Shown in pieces: positions 31,101-38,286 of a DNA stretch of 42,610 nt. Source of the DNA: a virus. A program made the position numbers and the translations under genes. Each line of letters begins with the position of its first letter. Position 1 is the first letter of the stretch. The stretch is from IMG/VR virus record IMGVR_UViG_3300025289_000052, positions 1-42,610 of that record; one strand, given 5' to 3'. Under the pieces are notes generated by a model that saw only the letters and a program-made list of their open reading frames with translations, did not search any database and was not told where the DNA came from.

Positions 31101-31995
31101 ACGTGAGGGAGCGCCCGCCTTCGATGATCCTCTTACGCATCTCATCGAACTGCCAACGTGCTGCTTCTACATTACTGGCAAGCTCCCTCGCTTGTGCAAC
31201 TAGAGGGGAAAGTGTAGTAGCTTGTGGACTCCCTACAAGCCGATTCTCCAATCCACTAGCTGACCCAAGCATCCGCTCCCTAGCAGCATCTCGACGCTTA
31301 GCAGCTAATGCAAATGCACTACCAAGACCAGCATCTTCGCGATTAGTGCTACGACGCCACGAATCATTCTCGTGCCAGATCCTTCGTTCCTCGTTAGCTT
31401 CCTTCCGCTGAAGATCAACACGAAGTCTAGACTGAGCACTATCTGTTCTAAATAGTTGATCGTGTAAAGCTCTACGCGCTGCAACTCGTTCTTGTGCTGA
31501 CTGACGCTCGGTAGCAAGCAATTCTCGAAGCGATGTACGCGCAGCCCCCGGCAATGCTTCCATCTGACGAAGCTGCTGAGCCGCCGCAGTAAACAATCCC
31601 TTCGGCAACCCCTTTGGTTGCTGAGCAGCATCAAAAGCCGCAGCAAGCTTCAACAGACTTGCACTGGTAGGCTTAACCGCACTATCACCCAGCTTCTTAT
31701 ATTGATCGAACAGCTTAGAAGCTTCGTACCTTAGTCGCTGTTGAGGCTTAAGTGAGGCGGCTGTCTTATCAGTAAGTTGCCCAACCGCTACCGATACCCC
31801 AGCAAGTCTAACCCGCCCGAGATTCAGCTTCTGAGCAGCGATGTCCATGTTAGCGGCGAGGGGCTTCAATCCGCTAGTAACAGCCGCAGCCATTACTTGA
31901 TTCCATCGACCGCTCGCTTGAGCCAGCTTTAGAAACTCAGCTTCAACCTGTGAACCATCAAGAGTGATTCGCGCGCTATAAGCATCCTGCGTCAT
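28168..31995 (-). CDS. Tail tape measure protein
   Basis: At 1275 residues this is the longest protein in the window, placed between the chaperones and the hub. The N-terminal 400 residues are Ala/Arg/Glu-rich coiled coil. Membrane-like stretches occur near 415-445 (YMAAAAALTIVIGGAAGLTR), 725-755 and 870-960 (GTLLIAAGVVAAVIALALIV; LVPGLIVWGLIAAVSVVIGL), as is common in tape measures that enter the host membrane. A glycine-rich C-terminal region (GGVVPGARGTKQLVMAEAGE) is also typical. It sets tail length; at the usual ~1.5 angstrom per residue this suggests about 190 nm. Confidence 0.9.
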   Translation of the reverse strand: MTQDAYSARITLDGSQVEAEFLKLAQASGRWNQVMAAAVTSGLKPLAANMDIAAQKLNLGRVRLAGVSVAVGQLTDKTAASLKPQQRLRYEASKLFDQYKKLGDSAVKPTSASLLKLAAAFDAAQQPKGLPKGLFTAAAQQLRQMEALPGAARTSLRELLATERQSAQERVAARRALHDQLFRTDSAQSRLRVDLQRKEANEERRIWHENDSWRRSTNREDAGLGSAFALAAKRRDAARERMLGSASGLENRLVGSPQATTLSPLVAQARELASNVEAARWQFDEMRKRIIEGGRSLTYNNNQSRVAAAAAREQARQQREAARSAVLLARSAEKVKTNEEAAVRAAERKAVADANKLEAARKLEHAMSSQAQHNTKTEKSLLRVSSAAQGVMLGQSLLQRQVIGVGFSLIFARWAILKYMAAAAALTIVIGGAAGLTRAFIGLASAAEKSYIELEKSGQKLANFFQSADVAAKIKKQAAEMSRAYNIPRENAEKLLATLESIGLNQDVYRMADVNAAAAGVGSEGDLAQRLKDITKADASSRGEMTRQLAKDYEIPIKKYMTSLEIANAVNKRFANSAEQNGKTTSAAINQMTQSWLDFKIMVGAVVNNFLLPLFGPIMGFLNGINAGFAAALQTGKDTGTLDKNTQAFAQTMRKLIPFMTQFGYILGTVIYKVIIRTAQIIKVLADTLIRLWNKMKPVVDFMRTFIKIAKEFLDKMLAWMLRNKDIITTLGVLAFLLFGLPRLFTLVVDAITSLIGGLVSLGKAILGLPKATVDFLVKGFKEAKEAVENLLRQLGLLKDKSVKVSTDTGGIDLDKIRNYNDQLAKIPETIHTKVTQDLPTGTVAPGLPPTDGKAEKSWNLFGVKISMSFLKGMAGSLATGLGVAIGGALLGISVGTLLIAAGVVAAVIALALIVAFPRESGQIAGAIAGMLVNALALVPGLIVWGLIAAVSVVIGLMAAQFSLGLSVMIGVFRIPFDTLVNMVRNVASDVKDIGSSLFSGDWLGALQASGDLLKHIFLTPWEDMGIGIKNFGIDLKTNIIPKFFDDTWFAISGPTGIGKLIENIKEPVKHWAEEFGRGFGEGWEEHVNPSLMGFFSKAWNGINDGFGTGDNYGLVNAMRVGFRNLALIGDNIGDPFRRFKHFLSSVGDAITRFIDWLRDNAHNLNPANWIGGAISRIGVPSFGDYAMGGVVPGARGTKQLVMAEAGEVFLGAPAVAASSGRLGGLGGGGTTNIYVSVADSVITNDASITDLTDQIAGKLVQRLGVARNLTFHRI

Positions 31996-32057
31996 ATGAG
32001 AGGGGAGCCTTTACGTATTAGGGGAGGGGGTGGGGCAGTTAGGTTTTACCACGAAAT

Positions 32058-32660
32058 CTAGCGTTTGACAAGAAACATAGTAATGAATTCGCTTACACGA
32101 TTCGAGATGGTAAAATGGAAAGCATTGACCCATCGAGAATTGGTGGGAGAGATTGCACGTCTCAACACTCTTCGTCCCTCCACCCCCTCACGAATGATCT
32201 TCTCAATAGTGTTATCCGCGAACTTGACCCCTCTACCGGGGAACTTTCGCTTAGCCCATGCATGAATCTCGTCAGCAAACTGTCCGTAGTGCTTCCGCCC
32301 AGCCTCTCCAGTTTTAGGACGCGCCCGATTAGTTACCCGCCCTACATCAAGATAGCCGCCTAGCTCAACGTACCTCGCGTACTCCGCACTAGAGTAGATA
32401 GAGATCCACGGACGTATCTTACCGCCCCCTCTAGCGATTCGCATGTTCTTACCGAACTTACCACTATCGATTGAGGGAAGCTTATCCCCAACATCAGTGT
32501 TTGGTTCTGAAGTGTAGATGCGGATTGCTTCGATCTTGGCGATCTGACCAATCTCGCCTAACATACTAGAAAGCTCAGTGGGCCAAGCTTCACTCGCGTC
32601 CCGGTATCGCTTGTGAAGATTCTCCCATCCACCGAAGTCCACTCGTGCTGTAGTAGCCAT
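32058..32660 (-). CDS. Hypothetical tail protein, gp10-like
   Basis: This 200-residue basic protein lies between the chaperone gene and the tape measure. YARYVELGGYLDVGRVTNRA followed by RPKTG has the VExGG... phrase seen in HK97 gp10-like neck/tail proteins, although those usually sit upstream of the major tail protein. The C-terminus is helical and basic (KRKFPGRGVKF, RVLRRAI). AAGG precedes ATG by 8 nt. Role in tail completion is inferred from position. Confidence 0.55.
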   Translation of the reverse strand: MATTARVDFGGWENLHKRYRDASEAWPTELSSMLGEIGQIAKIEAIRIYTSEPNTDVGDKLPSIDSGKFGKNMRIARGGGKIRPWISIYSSAEYARYVELGGYLDVGRVTNRARPKTGEAGRKHYGQFADEIHAWAKRKFPGRGVKFADNTIEKIIREGVEGRRVLRRAISPTNSRWVNAFHFTISNRVSEFITMFLVKR

Positions 32661-32661
32661 G

Positions 32662-33093
32662 TTATCGCCTTATCATAGCTGGTGATGGGGAGGAAGCTGT
32701 GGGAGGTACACCACCCCGATTATTCATTTGCTGAGTCACCTTCATCTTAGCCTCTTGCTCAGCCTGCTGAAGTGCCTCACGATCAGCGTCCTGCTGTAAC
32801 ACCCACGCTAGTCGATTGATCATAGCTTGACTCATACCATCATATATCTCTTTCTCCGTTTTGTGAAGAAGAAGCATAAGACGGCAAGTAAGAAGCCAAT
32901 CAGGTGGGGCGATAAGGCGCTCAACAGTTTCAGGGTTAACAAGAGAGGCTGGGGATTGACCACGAATCACACCCCCAGCCGCTTTGAACTGTGCTAACTT
33001 TGTAGCGGCTGCGCTTCTGGTTCCAGTGCCGCTTCCACTGGATGAAGCAGCATTGGCGCGGGCGATGGCGGCACTTGCTGCTTCGATTTCACT
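32662..33093 (-). CDS. Tail assembly chaperone, -1 frame part of frameshift product
   Basis: This is the downstream part of a gpG-GT-type pair. The -1 frame is open continuously from just before the slippery site to TAA at 32662, about 143 residues, and begins SEIEAASAAIARANAASSSG. The later part (RLIAPPDWLLTCRLMLLLHK) is helical and ends in a Gln-rich coil and a Pro/Ser tail. It has no ribosome site of its own that I can see; a GTG at 32970 is the first candidate. Fusion with the upstream frame would give a 286-residue protein. Such fusions chaperone tail tube assembly around the tape measure. Confidence 0.7.
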   Translation of the reverse strand, partial: SEIEAASAAIARANAASSSGSGTGTRSAAATKLAQFKAAGGVIRGQSPASLVNPETVERLIAPPDWLLTCRLMLLLHKTEKEIYDGMSQAMINRLAWVLQQDADREALQQAEQEAKMKVTQQMNNRGGVPPTASSPSPAMIRR

Positions 33094-33521
33094 AAAGGGA
33101 TCGCTGAGTAATCCTCGGCTTGGGCTGATTCAAAGATGTACTGAAGTAGTGCCATCGGTACTTCAGCGAGTTTCTTGATAAGAAGCTCATCACCATCTTG
33201 CTGAAGAACCTTGGGAATGTCGAGCTTGTGATCATCTTTGTCAATAAGGTTCCAGTCCACTACCAGAAAGGTGAGGGACTTTGCAAGGAAGGCGAACTGA
33301 TCGTCCATCTGATCGACAGCACGCTTGATAGCTTCTGGATCATTCTTTTCCAGAAGCTCCATCTCTTCAGGCGTAGTCTCACTTACTGCACTATCGGTGT
33401 AGAGATTGCCCATCTGCTGTGTGACACTTTTAGGGAGCCACGCGGACGGAACAATCTCTACCCAGAACTCGCGATTGAGATCGAACTTAGCAGTAAGATC
33501 TAGTTTAACGGTTTTGTACAT
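32994..33521 (-). CDS. Tail assembly chaperone, 0-frame product
   Basis: This 175-residue protein lies directly after the major tail protein and before the tape measure, the standard place for gpG-like chaperones. N-terminal beta strands (YKTVKLDLTAKFDLNREFWV) resemble a tail-domain-like opening; the middle is acidic and helical (DQMDDQFAFLAKSLTFLVVD). It continues past the slippery site to TAG at 32994 with a Pro/Glu/Ala-rich end. AAGGAG lies 14 nt before ATG, longer than usual. Confidence 0.75.
   Translation of the reverse strand: MYKTVKLDLTAKFDLNREFWVEIVPSAWLPKSVTQQMGNLYTDSAVSETTPEEMELLEKNDPEAIKRAVDQMDDQFAFLAKSLTFLVVDWNLIDKDDHKLDIPKVLQQDGDELLIKKLAEVPMALLQYIFESAQAEDYSAIPLVKSKQQVPPSPAPMLLHPVEAALEPEAQPLQS
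33093..33099 (-). promoter_or_regulatory. Programmed -1 ribosomal frameshift site CCCTTTA
   Basis: On the minus-strand mRNA the heptamer reads C CCU UUA, a canonical X XXY YYZ site in exactly the frame needed. The 0 frame reads AUC CCU UUA GUG; after slipping, the -1 frame reads AGU GAA AUC and stays open to 32662. The -1 frame is closed by a UGA about 35 nt upstream, so the shift must occur between that UGA and the 0-frame stop. Confidence 0.8.
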
Positions 33522-33568
33522 GGGTGTGGGCCAATCTCCTTAATGGGCTGGTGGCCTAAGCTAGCAGC

Positions 33569-34519
33569 CTAGTAGGCCGGGGTCTTAGGATTCTTGAGGA
33601 TCGCCTGAACAACACCACTATCGGTAGTGTTGTGGAGACCACGGAACCCAACCTTTACAAGTACACCGATCCCGCCACGATCATATTCGAGGGGTGCCGC
33701 TGCAAAGAACGTACTAGTTGAGAGGAATTCCAACGATTTCGCCGGGGTACTCTCGTAGCTGAACTTGATACTAAGCGATTGCCGAGTATCAGCAATGATC
33801 CGGTCAAAGTCAGCAAGCGAGTCAGCTATAACGGTAAGCGAACCTTCGTACCTGAGTGGGCCATTGTTCACAAAGTTCGGGCTTGCTACGTTAGCACCCG
33901 TGTACACCATCTGAAGTTCGCGAGTAAGATTGATCTCTCCGCCAACTACACGACCAGTGATCCCGGTACTCGTTACGGTTGTCTGCCAACCGCCGTAGCC
34001 ACATCCCAAAGTCGCGGACACCGCCGGGTTAGTCGCCGTTACTTTAGTGGGGGTGCGGGTCATCCATTGGCTGTTGGCCGCTACCGCTCCCGACTCAGCT
34101 TCCCACGTAAATCCGACACTAGTGGGTTTGGCTCCTACGAACCTAAGCCCACCATTAGCACCACCGATGATCTGATCCTCAACGGTGTAGGACGGGAGAA
34201 GTACAGCGGCTGTTAGAGTGTGGGTGTAGGGATCGCCAGCACCAGTAATAGTATCGGTACCGAAGATCGCCATAAGCACTTGGCCGATCTCAACTGGGTA
34301 CACGAGAGATTCCATCTGGAATTCCCCATGCCCATTACCAACACATGCTCCGAAGTCAGCCGATGGAAGGCCACGCTTACCTTCGTCCCAAACAACATCG
34401 AACTGAGCACTACCGCCACCCGATACTACAGGAATACAGACGGTGGGGGCAACACCTGTACCGTAGACCGTTTCTTTTGCAACCGCAATGATCTGCTCAA
34501 ATGCTTGTGCCTGAGTCAT
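33569..34519 (-). CDS. Major tail (tube) protein
   Basis: This 316-residue protein, predicted to form the tail tube, opens with the common tail-tube phrase AKETVYGTGVAPT near residues 14-26. It continues with beta-rich segments (GRVVGGEINLTRELQMVYTG, RYEGSLTVIADSLADFDRII) and ends with a strand-rich region (GGIGVLVKVGFRGLHN). It lies directly upstream of the chaperones. A strong AAGGAG site lies 7 nt before ATG. The gap before it could pair TCCTAGC (34578-34584 strand complement) with GCTAGGA at the ribosome site. Confidence 0.8.
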   Translation of the reverse strand: MTQAQAFEQIIAVAKETVYGTGVAPTVCIPVVSGGGSAQFDVVWDEGKRGLPSADFGACVGNGHGEFQMESLVYPVEIGQVLMAIFGTDTITGAGDPYTHTLTAAVLLPSYTVEDQIIGGANGGLRFVGAKPTSVGFTWEAESGAVAANSQWMTRTPTKVTATNPAVSATLGCGYGGWQTTVTSTGITGRVVGGEINLTRELQMVYTGANVASPNFVNNGPLRYEGSLTVIADSLADFDRIIADTRQSLSIKFSYESTPAKSLEFLSTSTFFAAAPLEYDRGGIGVLVKVGFRGLHNTTDSGVVQAILKNPKTPAY

Positions 34520-34587
34520 TTCCTAGCTCCTTAAAATCCTGAGAGGTTACTTTCTAAGTTTGGAGATTGTGTGGTGGGCTAGGAATG

Positions 34588-34926
34588 CTATTCGGTCGGA
34601 GTTAGGAGAGCTTCAGCAGCTTCAGCTTCAGCAATCTCAACTGTATGCTTCTCGACTTCAGCTAGGAAAGCCTCGCGTTCCGCCGATGGAATTGCGAAGT
34701 CTGAGTCCCGCATCTCATATCCCTCTGGAATGCTATACTCAGTTTCTTCCTTCTGATCGTCAGGCCACGGTGCAAACCCAAACCTGTTAGGCATACTAAA
34801 GACTACGTCGTTGGCAAGATCTTCCGGCAGATCTACAATATGATTGTGTACAACGAATTCGTTGTACGCGAACGACATACCACAATCAGATTGCTTACAG
34901 TACACACGAACTGTATCGATTTGCAT
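34588..34926 (-). CDS. Hypothetical acidic protein
   Basis: This 112-residue acidic protein lies between the tail terminator and the major tail protein. The N-terminus MQIDTVRVYCKQSDCGMSFA has two cysteines; the C-terminus is a Glu/Ala-rich helix (AEREAFLAEVEKHTVEIAEA). GAGG lies 10 nt upstream of ATG. No family recognised. Confidence 0.6.
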   Translation of the reverse strand: MQIDTVRVYCKQSDCGMSFAYNEFVVHNHIVDLPEDLANDVVFSMPNRFGFAPWPDDQKEETEYSIPEGYEMRDSDFAIPSAEREAFLAEVEKHTVEIAEAEAAEALLTPTE

Positions 34927-34960
34927 AGTCTAGTAACCTCACATTTGGGCGCTAAAGCGG

Positions 34961-34984
34961 TCACCATTACGGTACCGTTACAGT
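34961..34984 (-). other. Near-palindromic hairpin with ACGGTACCGT core
   Basis: On the minus strand, CACTGTAACGGT is followed by ACCGTAATGGTG. Twelve positions pair with one mismatch, and two of the pairs are G-U and work only in the minus-strand RNA. It lies in the 5' region of the 34588 gene just after a possible promoter. Confidence 0.35.
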
Positions 34985-34986
34985 GG

Positions 34987-35015
34987 AGTTAAACAGAAAA
35001 CTAGGTAGGTGTCAA
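34987..35015 (-). promoter_or_regulatory. Possible late promoter on the minus strand
   Basis: Minus strand TTGACA (complement of 35010-35015), a 17-nt spacer and TTAACT (complement of 34987-34992). The -35 reads TTGACACCT as in the plus-strand promoter family, but the -10 is weak. It would serve the 34588 gene and the major tail protein. Confidence 0.35.
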
Positions 35016-35486
35016 ACCATTCTGTTGCTCCACTACAACCACACTAAAACTCGCCACTCTGCATTGCACTTGATTCTTGACATCATTCCTCACACTATAG
35101 AGTCCTAGTGGTACAGGAACGTAGCATCCGCTAAGAGTACGCTTATCAGCAAACACTCCCAGCACTACGTCAATGAGTGCTTGGAACTTAGTCTCAGAAT
35201 CGTCAGTCTTGATCCCATACCATAAGCTGATATCGAATTGGTGGTTGTACCAGACTGATCTCACTGGTATGCGGGAGGCGTTCTCAGAAGTATTAGGTGG
35301 TGAAGCAATCCTAGTAATTACCCAGAACTGAAGATTAGTTTCATCACTCTCCATGAACTTAGCAATGAATTCGTCTACATCATTAGCACGAGGAAAATCC
35401 TCATACACATTCTCTACACCCGTCACGCCCTGTAGAGTGGATTTGATAGTAGCTTGGATAGTGGAGCGAATTAGTGTAGCGGGCAA
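35001..35486 (-). CDS. Tail terminator-like / head-tail joining protein
   Basis: This 161-residue protein occupies the usual place of the tail terminator or tail completion protein, after the connector and before the major tail protein. The N-terminal helix (LIRSTIQATIKSTLQGVTGV), then beta strands QFWVITRIASP and HQFDISLWYGI, and a final VQCRVASFSVVVVEQQNG fit the small alpha/beta fold of such proteins. The start is TTG at 35486 with GGGGGA 9 nt upstream, overlapping no gene but only 3 nt from the previous stop. Confidence 0.6.
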   Translation of the reverse strand: MPATLIRSTIQATIKSTLQGVTGVENVYEDFPRANDVDEFIAKFMESDETNLQFWVITRIASPPNTSENASRIPVRSVWYNHQFDISLWYGIKTDDSETKFQALIDVVLGVFADKRTLSGCYVPVPLGLYSVRNDVKNQVQCRVASFSVVVVEQQNGLTPT

Positions 35487-35489
35487 GTG

Positions 35490-36200
35490 TTAACGTCCCC
35501 CATGCGTAAGGTAGCTGATACGTTGGGGATCACGGTCGTAGTCCATACGCAACATAACTGCGCGCACCTTACTCTTGTCTAGACCGATTTCCTGAAGGTA
35601 GTTCTCTTCAAAGTCCCTCGCCGCAAACTTGTACTCTGCTTGTTTGCCTCTCCAGTTGATGAGATCGGCCTCAATCTGATCGTCCAACTGCCCAGCACTC
35701 TTTGCGGACAGCGACAGGCATACTACCGATGCGGAGATAAACTCCAGCGCATTGTAGAGAGTGGAGGGGATCGTGGTGGATGTCGCCCCGTCGATACCAT
35801 CGAGTAGCCACGGGGTCGTGAACTTCACGAGGGCGTTGGTACCGGAGGCGATTCCAGTATCCAACCTCAAATACTCTAGTGAGTCCTGCTCAACGATCTC
35901 AATGTCTTTGGGGTCAGAAAGTTGTACAACATCATCGTTCGCGATAACAACTTTGGGGTTCTGGATAATCTGGATGGTTGAAAACTGATTCATCCATCCC
36001 ACCACAGTCGTTGTGAGTTGATAGAACTTCTTGCCGGTACCAGCAATCGTGGTGGTTGCTACGTTAGGCTTATCACGATCAAGTCGGCGCTTAGCCTGTG
36101 CAAGTAGTACGTCAAGTTTAGCGTCATCAAGAGATGCCGAACCGACGTTCTGTAGCATCGAGCGGACGGCGGTGCGGAGCGTAAGTTTGGTGTACGGCAT
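35490..36200 (-). CDS. Head-tail connector (adaptor) protein
   Basis: This 236-residue protein has a helical opening (TLRTAVRSMLQNVGSASLDD, KLDVLLAQAKRRLDRDKPN) and a helical C-terminal half (YNALEFISASVVCLSLSAKS; QIEADLINWRGKQAEYKFAA) around a beta segment. It resembles adaptor proteins of the HK97 gp6/SPP1 gp15 type that sit below the portal. Position after the head genes agrees. GGAGA lies 9 nt before ATG. Confidence 0.6.
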   Translation of the reverse strand: MPYTKLTLRTAVRSMLQNVGSASLDDAKLDVLLAQAKRRLDRDKPNVATTTIAGTGKKFYQLTTTVVGWMNQFSTIQIIQNPKVVIANDDVVQLSDPKDIEIVEQDSLEYLRLDTGIASGTNALVKFTTPWLLDGIDGATSTTIPSTLYNALEFISASVVCLSLSAKSAGQLDDQIEADLINWRGKQAEYKFAARDFEENYLQEIGLDKSKVRAVMLRMDYDRDPQRISYLTHGGR

Positions 36201-36220
36201 CTCAGATTCTCCGGTGGGGG

Positions 36221-36238
36221 AAGTCTTGCGGACTTGTA
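36221..36238. repeat. 18-bp sequence repeated at 21503-21520
   Basis: AAGTCTTGCGGACTTGTA occurs here and, identically, inside the 21260 gene. Its core AAGTC-TTGCG-GACTT is an inverted repeat that can form a small hairpin on either strand. Here it lies 20 nt upstream of the connector start. Confidence 0.7.
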
Positions 36239-36261
36239 GTGACCGAAAGGCGGGGTCAGGT

Positions 36262-36308
36262 GACTGGTAGGGTTAGCGAGCGCCCACATACTCCTAACCC
36301 TACCAGTC
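36262..36308 (-). other. Perfect 15-bp hairpin between head genes
   Basis: GACTGGTAGGGTTAG (36262-36276) and CTAACCCTACCAGTC (36294-36308) are exactly complementary around a 17-nt loop. It sits in the 137-nt gap between the 36338 and 35490 genes. No U-tract follows on the minus strand, so an RNA stability or processing role is as likely as termination. Confidence 0.55.
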
Positions 36309-36312
36309 AATC

Positions 36313-36345
36313 AAGATTAACAGAGCCTAAGCCCGTGTTAATCTT
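36313..36345 (-). terminator. Hairpin overlapping a stop codon
   Basis: AAGATTAACA (36313-36322) and TGTTAATCTT (36336-36345) form a perfect 10-bp AT-rich stem whose one arm contains the TAA of the 36338 gene. It is followed on the minus strand by GATTGACTGG rather than a U-run, so termination would be weak. Confidence 0.4.
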
Positions 36346-36727
36346 TCTTAAAGTACACCCGTGCCGTAGTAACAACGTCGTTATCGCACTGGGCAACATC
36401 GAGTTTGAGACGGCCACTACCGATGATCTTATCCCACGCGCCTGTGATTGCAGCACTGGCAGCATCAACTAGCTTGGCTGAGACACGGGGATAGAGGGTA
36501 TCGGGTGTACCGCTGTTGGAGCGCACTACTACCGTTTGATCTGGCTGACCGCCACTTCCAAGAAGCGTAAGTGTGAGATCAGTAGTAGCTGGAGCAGTCC
36601 CGCTAAACGTAAACGCTACTGCTTCGATCTCGCCAAGATCCATCGACTGTTGAGATGTTCCAGTAGCAGTAGCAACACCAGCACCACCAGCAGCAGCCCC
36701 AGTAATTACATCAATCCACTTACGCAT
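36338..36727 (-). CDS. Hypothetical head-associated protein
   Basis: This 129-residue beta-rich protein (LGEIEAVAFTFSGTAPATTD, LTLTLLGSGGQPDQTVVVRS) has AAGGA 8 nt before ATG. Small beta proteins in this position, between capsid and connector, are often capsid decoration or stabilising proteins, but I see no specific family mark. Confidence 0.6.
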   Translation of the reverse strand: MRKWIDVITGAAAGGAGVATATGTSQQSMDLGEIEAVAFTFSGTAPATTDLTLTLLGSGGQPDQTVVVRSNSGTPDTLYPRVSAKLVDAASAAITGAWDKIIGSGRLKLDVAQCDNDVVTTARVYFKKD

Positions 36728-36787
36728 GTTAACGTCCTTAGAGTACGGGAGTTTTGAGCTTAGGTTGGGATAATGGGAGTGGATGAG

Positions 36788-37267
36788 TTAGCAGTACTCA
36801 GCGAGGAAGTCATCAAGATTGAGCGGCTTACTCGACTGGGCACCACAATGGTTGAGGTAGGCAAGATAGCGGATGTAATCGGCGTTGGAGTACTCCCACG
36901 TATCAGCCACCGGGGGAATGAGTTTCTTCCAAGTGTTGATGTCTTGGAGTAGCTGAGCGCGTGTCCAAGTTTCCCACTTAGGGAAGATCGTGAAGAGGAA
37001 GCCAGCCGCAGATGCTCCCTCATTGTTCTGATCACCGAAACGCGATTCAAACTTTTCGTCGTAAGCTTCCACAGCGTCAATTGCAGCCTGAGAAAGTTCA
37101 GCAATCGCGTCAAGCTCAGGATCGCTGTCACTTTCGCTTGCGATGTCAGCTTCAGCAGCCTCAATCGTTTCATCCGCGATCGCAGCCTCAGCAGCCTCTT
37201 CAGCTTCAAGTTCGGCCTCTACTTGAGCTTCGATCTCTTCAATAGTCTTGAGCTTGGGCTTAGCCAT
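36788..37267 (-). CDS. Hypothetical acidic head protein
   Basis: This 159-residue protein starts at ATG 37267 with GAGGA 8 nt upstream; a longer in-frame start at 37333 lies in a hairpin region. Residues 10-70 are very acidic and Ala-rich and probably helical (EEIEAQVEAELEAEEAAEAA). The C-terminal half is a compact domain with aromatic residues (LFTIFPKWETWTRAQLLQDI; YIRYLAYLNHC). It lies in the head gene block; function unknown. Confidence 0.6.
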   Translation of the reverse strand: MAKPKLKTIEEIEAQVEAELEAEEAAEAAIADETIEAAEADIASESDSDPELDAIAELSQAAIDAVEAYDEKFESRFGDQNNEGASAAGFLFTIFPKWETWTRAQLLQDINTWKKLIPPVADTWEYSNADYIRYLAYLNHCGAQSSKPLNLDDFLAEYC

Positions 37268-37309
37268 TGGATTAATCCTCAATCCTTCAAAACGAGTAAT
37301 GGGTAATGG

Positions 37310-37344
37310 GAGTGTAGGGAGTGGCGTAATCACCCCCTACACTC
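37310..37344 (-). other. Hairpin upstream of the 36788 gene
   Basis: GAGTGTAGGG (37310-37319) and CCCTACACTC (37335-37344) form a perfect 10-bp stem with a 15-nt loop, in the 93-nt gap after the 37361 gene. No clear U-tract. Confidence 0.45.
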
Positions 37345-37360
37345 GGGAAGCGGGAGTGGC

Positions 37361-38281
37361 TTACGAGTCGCTAACGACGACCTCGACGGTATCGGTAGTT
37401 GCCCAGTCAGTTGCACCAGCGTTAGTAAGCTTAACCCTTGTACCTACAACGGATGCGCCACCATCCCAAGCAATGTTAGCACCCGTAGCTGTAGTACGGA
37501 CGCGAACATCTTGGATGACCGGCGTGAAGGGGAAGGCGAACCACATCTCACCCTTAGTTACTTCCGCCGCGATTGGCACTCGGAAAGCTGAAACAACAAT
37601 ACCGGGAGCACGGCCCCCAGTAAGTGTAGCAGCATCCCACGCATTACCGGCCCCACCAAGAGTCTCAGTGGTAGCAGTTGCGAGGGCGGATGCGATAGGC
37701 GTCCCACCCTTAGAAGCTGCCCCCATCACAAGGATGGTGTTCGCATCACTGTTGACAGCAACAACCTTCTCGACACCGCGAGTGGGATCGTTGATATCAG
37801 CAGTGAGAGCCGCCGATGCAACAACAGGAGTAAGGGTAGCATTCAGCCCCACAGCGATACTACCAGCACCGAGAGCGGACTCGACAAAGATATCGACAGC
37901 ATCGGCGTGAGCAGCAATCGTAGAGCCTGAGACTCCGCGCTTCAGATGCAGATAATCGGCTCCACGAAGCCCTGTCACCCGCATGTACTCGTTTTCGATA
38001 CGGAGAATGTCACCAACAATCAAGCCGTGGGCAGGCATGTAGAAGTCCTGCACCACTTCCCTAGTGTTGTTAACCGTACCATTGGCGGTATTCGATGTGG
38101 AGTCGGTAGCGACGGCTGCGAAACGATAGACATCACTCCCTATAGTGACTGTCTGATCGTCCACAACATCAGCGGCTATCCGCAAGACACCCATCGGCAC
38201 CTGACCACCGAACTGAGCAGCATTAACAACTGCATTGTTCCCGAGATCGATACCGTTAGGGAATTTAGTTTGACCGGACAT
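37361..38281 (-). CDS. Putative capsid-associated (decoration-like) protein
   Basis: This 306-residue beta-rich protein is the first gene after the major capsid protein. It contains QTVTIGSDVYRFAAVATDST, GLIVGDILRIENEYMRVTGL and a Ser/Ala/Thr-rich repeat-like middle, then a C-terminal strand region (VRVRTTATGANIAWDGGASV). Phrases such as DILRIENEYMRV are common in head-decoration and stabilisation proteins. Its ribosome site GGGAG lies inside the 3' arm of a hairpin (38287-38309), so translation may be limited or regulated. Confidence 0.55.
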   Translation of the reverse strand: MSGQTKFPNGIDLGNNAVVNAAQFGGQVPMGVLRIAADVVDDQTVTIGSDVYRFAAVATDSTSNTANGTVNNTREVVQDFYMPAHGLIVGDILRIENEYMRVTGLRGADYLHLKRGVSGSTIAAHADAVDIFVESALGAGSIAVGLNATLTPVVASAALTADINDPTRGVEKVVAVNSDANTILVMGAASKGGTPIASALATATTETLGGAGNAWDAATLTGGRAPGIVVSAFRVPIAAEVTKGEMWFAFPFTPVIQDVRVRTTATGANIAWDGGASVVGTRVKLTNAGATDWATTDTVEVVVSDS

Positions 38282-38286
38282 AGAAA

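Noticed and set aside
37248-37910. Long plus-strand ORFs opposite structural genes (also 39286-40182 and others between 28 and 41 kb)
   Set aside because: They mirror real minus-strand genes, have low-complexity Ser/Arg-rich or Ala/Thr-rich products and lack ribosome sites.
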